Shown here piece by piece: positions 61,387 through 64,000 of a DNA stretch of 64,000 bases; position 1 is the first letter of the stretch, and the number at the start of each line of letters is the position of its first letter. The DNA is from G963702155 sp963702155. Lineage in GTDB: Bacteria > Pseudomonadota > Alphaproteobacteria > Micavibrionales > Micavibrionaceae. Under the pieces are notes generated by a model. That model did no database searches. It had not been told where the DNA came from and worked only from the letters and a program-made list of their open reading frames with translations. The position numbers and the translations under genes are program-made. The stretch spans positions 186,001-250,000 of the forward strand of contig OY969717.1 in NCBI GenBank assembly GCA_963702155.1, in the 5' to 3' direction.

Positions 61387-62418
61387 TCATGACCTTTGCC
61401 CCGATTTTTCCGCATTTGGCATTAAAAGCTTTGCAAGGCTTCGCGGGGTAAGACTCATTAATCCATTTGCAACATTGGGCGTATGGCTGGCATGGCTAAG
61501 GCTCATCGACCCTTGATGCGCCGCCGCCAATATACCGCCTAACCTGCGGGCAATATCAACTCGGGTTGGTAAAATCGTATGCACACCAAGTGTAGCAAAG
61601 GCGCGTGCCATCTCGCCTGATTCTTGCACATCTATGCCTGCGGGAAGTACCATCATGCAATCCATATCTTCTGCCGATGTCAAACGCGCAAGCATACGGA
61701 TATCATCGCGGTCAAACGGGTTAACCCCCGCCGTATCAATATAAATCTGATCACAATCGCGTAAATGGTTGATCGCCTGAAGCAAGCCCTTATCATCCCG
61801 CGCCTTTAATAACCGCACATCTAAAAGTTTGGTAAAAGATTGAAGCTGCTCAACCCCACCCGCACGCACCGTATCGGTTGTAATAACACCCACACTTAAA
61901 TCATTTAAAACCGCATTTGCCGTGGCTTTTGCAACCGATACCGTTTTCCCCGCGCCTGGTTGTCCCACCATCATAATCGGTTTGCGATGCGCTCTATCAG
62001 GAAGAGGGCGGAAATGAAACAAATGCTCAACCGCCGCGATTAGCGCAATATAAGGGTTATCAACACCAATAACCGTGGCGCAAGAAAGCACATTATCCAT
62101 TACGTCTTCGGGCACATTATGGCGCAGCATCACCTCGGTCAGCTCCTCCGCAATAGCAAATTCTTCTTCCTCATCATCATATTGAAGCCAGTCCTGCGCC
62201 GGAGCCGCCGCATCCCTGCGCGCCGCACCTGCAATTTCAAACGCCGGTTCACTATAATTGGAGGGGTCAATCGCCGCCGTTACATGCACGCCCGCACGCC
62301 TGCGCTCCCCGCCGCGATCTTCGCGCGTGGCAACTATTACGGCTTCATCACCGAGCGTATCTCGAACCATTTGCATCGCCTCGGACATGGTTTGTGCATG
62401 AAAGGATTTCAGGCGCAT
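61387..62418 (-). CDS. flhF: Flagellar biosynthesis GTPase FlhF
   Basis: A 343-residue SRP-type GTPase that places the flagellum at the pole. It starts MRLKSFHAQTMSEAMQMVRDTLGDEAVIVATRED (B-domain), has an acidic linker (DDEEEEF), then the NG domain: G1 VGQPGAGKT at 151-159, TTDTVRAGGVEQLQ, and IYIDTAGVNPFD. The guanine-specificity T-K-x-D motif is replaced by a LPTRVDIARRLGG segment, so nucleotide specificity may be relaxed. It precedes flhG, and the 3-gene barnase cassette lies between it and flhA. Confidence 0.93.
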   Translation of the reverse strand: MRLKSFHAQTMSEAMQMVRDTLGDEAVIVATREDRGGERRRAGVHVTAAIDPSNYSEPAFEIAGAARRDAAAPAQDWLQYDDEEEEFAIAEELTEVMLRHNVPEDVMDNVLSCATVIGVDNPYIALIAAVEHLFHFRPLPDRAHRKPIMMVGQPGAGKTVSVAKATANAVLNDLSVGVITTDTVRAGGVEQLQSFTKLLDVRLLKARDDKGLLQAINHLRDCDQIYIDTAGVNPFDRDDIRMLARLTSAEDMDCMMVLPAGIDVQESGEMARAFATLGVHTILPTRVDIARRLGGILAAAHQGSMSLSHASHTPNVANGLMSLTPRSLAKLLMPNAEKSGQRS

Positions 62419-62562
62419 ATTACACAATACTCAACATCATTAATATAATAGAGAAAATTAGACCTAGGCCAGAGGATAACGCGATTTTAAGCCATAGGAA
62501 ACGGCTTTTTGGGGATAAATACTAAATAAAGCCGAATATAGATTCCCGTACTGGGAAAAGCC

Positions 62563-62850
62563 CTATAAGATATGAAGGTAAATCCCTTCATATTCGTTTT
62601 TTAGGTCTTTAAAAATTTGAATCACTTTGTCGGTATAATTTCCAACGGCATTACGGGTATAATCAAATTCATGCCATATAATTGTAAGGGAGTAGGTCGC
62701 TCCCGAGCAATTCCCTAAGAAATCTTCCAAACAATCCCAAAGCGCATCCAGATTGCCGCCATAATGCGATGCAAATCCAAATTGTTCTTTCAAATGAAGA
62801 TGTAATCCGGCTTTATTATTCATCGCCCGCCCGTCTAAAACAATCATCAT
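62563..62850 (-). CDS. Barstar-family ribonuclease inhibitor
   Basis: A 95-residue barstar homologue. It keeps Tyr30, Asp35 and Asp39 (ASHYGGNLDALWDCLEDF), the residues that plug the barnase active site in the model pair, together with the IIWHEFDYTRN strand and a final IYLHIL strand. Its ATG overlaps the TGA of the barnase gene by four bases (ATGA), so it is translated with its target and protects the cytoplasm. Confidence 0.92.
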   Translation of the reverse strand: MMIVLDGRAMNNKAGLHLHLKEQFGFASHYGGNLDALWDCLEDFLGNCSGATYSLTIIWHEFDYTRNAVGNYTDKVIQIFKDLKNEYEGIYLHIL

Positions 62851-63377
62851 CGTGCGTATTCTTTCTCTAAATCGTCATCTATACGCTGGAAGCTTTCATA
62901 ATGGTCGTATGTAACATATATAAGCGGCGGCCGGTCATTGGAATAAACAATCCGATCCTCCCCGCGATATCCGCCATTATAATTAATATCAGCTTCCCGC
63001 CAAATGCGGCCTGTTTTATTGGGTAGTTGCTGTTCCCGGTTATAAAATCGGCTTCCCCCGATGACACGATTCGGTGCGATACGCCACAAATTACCATCCT
63101 GCGCCCGCCAACCAAGCGCTCGCGCCTGTGCTTTAGTCAGATAAAAAGGAGGCAGGGCGTTATGGGTATAAATATAGGCGGCCACATCATATGGTTTAGA
63201 GGAATAGATATTAGAAGGCGCATTTAAAGGTAATGCCTCCGAAGCAGATAAAGGGATCTCGACCGAAGCAGGTAAAGGCGCAAAAACAAGGATCTGATCA
63301 GCTTGCCAAACCTGAAACAACACCCAACCCGACAAAACTAAAAGCCCAAGCGCATATTTGTAAGCGTTTTTATTCAT
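62847..63377 (-). CDS. Secreted barnase-family ribonuclease
   Basis: A 176-residue RNase of the barnase/Sa/T1 microbial family. An N-terminal hydrophobic segment (about 8-26) is followed by a Pro/Ala linker and the catalytic domain from about 60. It has the barnase order YLTKAQARALGW, IGGSRFYNREQQLP, TGRIWREADINY with catalytic Glu128, DRIVYS with Arg142 and DHYESF with His159, so it should be active and cleave RNA after purines. Paired with barstar by overlap and with the upstream membrane-protein gene by an 8-nt overlap. Confidence 0.94.
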   Translation of the reverse strand: MNKNAYKYALGLLVLSGWVLFQVWQADQILVFAPLPASVEIPLSASEALPLNAPSNIYSSKPYDVAAYIYTHNALPPFYLTKAQARALGWRAQDGNLWRIAPNRVIGGSRFYNREQQLPNKTGRIWREADINYNGGYRGEDRIVYSNDRPPLIYVTYDHYESFQRIDDDLEKEYAR

Positions 63378-63753
63378 CGTGTTTATTTGTTCGAGCTTTG
63401 CAAAATAGCAGTATCCATAATGTTGGCATCAAAGTCATAAGTACCAAAACAGGTGCTATTATAAAACTCATTATGTATATGCCAAAAGCCACTGGTCCAT
63501 CACAATCTTTCTTCATCATACCTAAGCTGTCACTCTCTGGTAATGGCGGTATAAACTCAATAGGTGAGGTCATGCAGCTATATGCGGCATATGCGAAAAA
63601 GAAACCTATAAATATAGAAAGGCCAAATCCTATAGTTAAACTCCAAACTTTGTTTAAAAAGCGAGCTATTAAATACAAGATAAGGCCAAAAGTGGTTGGA
63701 TAAACTAAAACCCAAAAACTTACAAAAAGCACTAGCTTAATAAGTGAAATCAT
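63370..63753 (-). CDS. Membrane protein coupled to the barnase-barstar pair
   Basis: A 127-residue protein with about three membrane helices (about 4-24, 34-60 and 95-118) and a periplasmic or cytoplasmic loop with two cysteines (YSCMTSP, KKDCDGP). Its last codons overlap the barnase start by 8 nt (ATGAATAA), so it is in the same translational unit. It could process, export or anchor the RNase, but no family is recognised. It begins 10 nt after the flhA stop. Confidence 0.65.
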   Translation of the reverse strand: MISLIKLVLFVSFWVLVYPTTFGLILYLIARFLNKVWSLTIGFGLSIFIGFFFAYAAYSCMTSPIEFIPPLPESDSLGMMKKDCDGPVAFGIYIMSFIIAPVLVLMTLMPTLWILLFCKARTNKHDE

Positions 63754-63763
63754 ATTTTAAAAA

Positions 63764-64000
63764 TCAAACCGCCCCAAGCGTTTTAATACGCGCCTTGGGG
63801 TGGATTTCGTTCTGGCTCATCACCACCGTTTGCGGGCGAAACCGCTCTATTACACTGCGAACATACGGCCGGATCGCGGGCGAGGTTAGCAATACCGGAA
63901 TTTCCCCCTCCGCCGACATCGCTTCATACCGCTCGCGTACGGCTGTTATAAAATCCTGCAACTGGCTCGGCGGCATGGCAAGTTGCTTATCCTCACCATC
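63764..64000 (-). CDS. flhA: Flagellar biosynthesis protein FlhA, C-terminal end
   Basis: Only the last 78 residues and stop are in the window; the frame stays open to the edge. The piece has LPPSQLQDFITAVRERYE-like sequence, VLLTSPAIRPYVRSVIERFRP, and VMSQNEIHPKARIKTLGAV, which are the end of the FlhA cytoplasmic domain that docks export chaperones. Together with fliI, fliJ, flhF and flhG it confirms the flagellar locus. Confidence 0.9.
   Translation of the reverse strand, partial: DGEDKQLAMPPSQLQDFITAVRERYEAMSAEGEIPVLLTSPAIRPYVRSVIERFRPQTVVMSQNEIHPKARIKTLGAV

Noticed and set aside
1..64000. CRISPR array, tRNA or rRNA genes, integrase, IS elements
   Set aside because: No evenly spaced direct repeats with unique spacers, no cloverleaf-like segments in the gaps, and no transposase or recombinase motifs seen.

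Overview
The window reads as chromosomal DNA of a flagellated, free-living alphaproteobacterium. The evidence is a CtrA response regulator next to fliI/fliJ, a ChpT-type histidine phosphotransferase with CheY and CheR, a TipF-like degenerate EAL protein, FlhF/FlhG/FlhA, and a complete Yej peptide importer. A lineage near the Micavibrio-type alphaproteobacteria is a guess from overall character only. I see no rRNA, tRNA, CRISPR array, integrase or recognisable insertion sequence. Housekeeping genes are relatively GC-rich; many uncharacterised genes between them are visibly richer in A+T and in Lys/Asn/Ile codons, so the window is a mosaic of core genes and accessory inserts.

Layout. 1-4.4 kb: secreted and membrane hypotheticals around lepA, then two + strand AT-rich hypotheticals. 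4.6-11.2 kb: an accessory block on the minus strand with a 1512-residue multi-segment protein, a glycine-zipper-rich 201-residue neighbour, two small remote paralogues and a 74-residue protein. 11.6-24.7 kb: purH; cheR-cheY-chpT; phosphomannomutase; a J-domain protein; Xaa-Pro aminopeptidase; rpsU; yejF; a fasciclin-domain protein. 23.7-25.2 kb also carries a decayed ThiE-like fragment and a broken copy of the yejF 5' end. 26.9-39.5 kb: a dispersed arginine cluster (argH, argG, argF, argD, argB, argC and a P-loop NTPase upstream of argC) interleaved with a cystathionine gamma-synthase-family enzyme, a peroxiredoxin, a GIY-YIG protein, several AT-rich unknowns and a family of short palindromic repeats. 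39.7-42.4 kb: a 909-residue protein that I read as five pairs of Phd/YefM-like modules. 42.5-50.2 kb: yejE, yejB and yejA separated by unrelated genes, with a histidine-phosphatase-family protein, an aldo/keto reductase and kdsB. 50.3-54.9 kb: TipF-like gene, pyrD, pgsA and an EEP-family phosphohydrolase. 55.1-64 kb: ctrA divergent from fliI-fliJ, then fliK-like, a 59-residue gene, flhG, flhF, a membrane protein-barnase-barstar cassette, and the 3' end of flhA.

How it fits together. ChpT passes phosphate to CtrA, which in this group controls flagellar and chemotaxis genes. An array of TTAAC half-sites lies between ctrA and fliI and could serve both. TipF, FlhF and FlhG set flagellar position and number. 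FliI/FliJ/FlhA are export apparatus and FliK measures the hook. The arg genes run from acetylglutamate to arginine, with the first and deacetylation steps not in the window.

Most interesting candidates: the 909-residue multi-module protein with its own palindromic operator and a 295-residue relative; the GIY-YIG gene bracketed by palindromes, one related copy of which is embedded in the argC reading frame; the tightly overlapping membrane protein-barnase-barstar cassette inside the flagellar locus; and the 1512-residue protein block.
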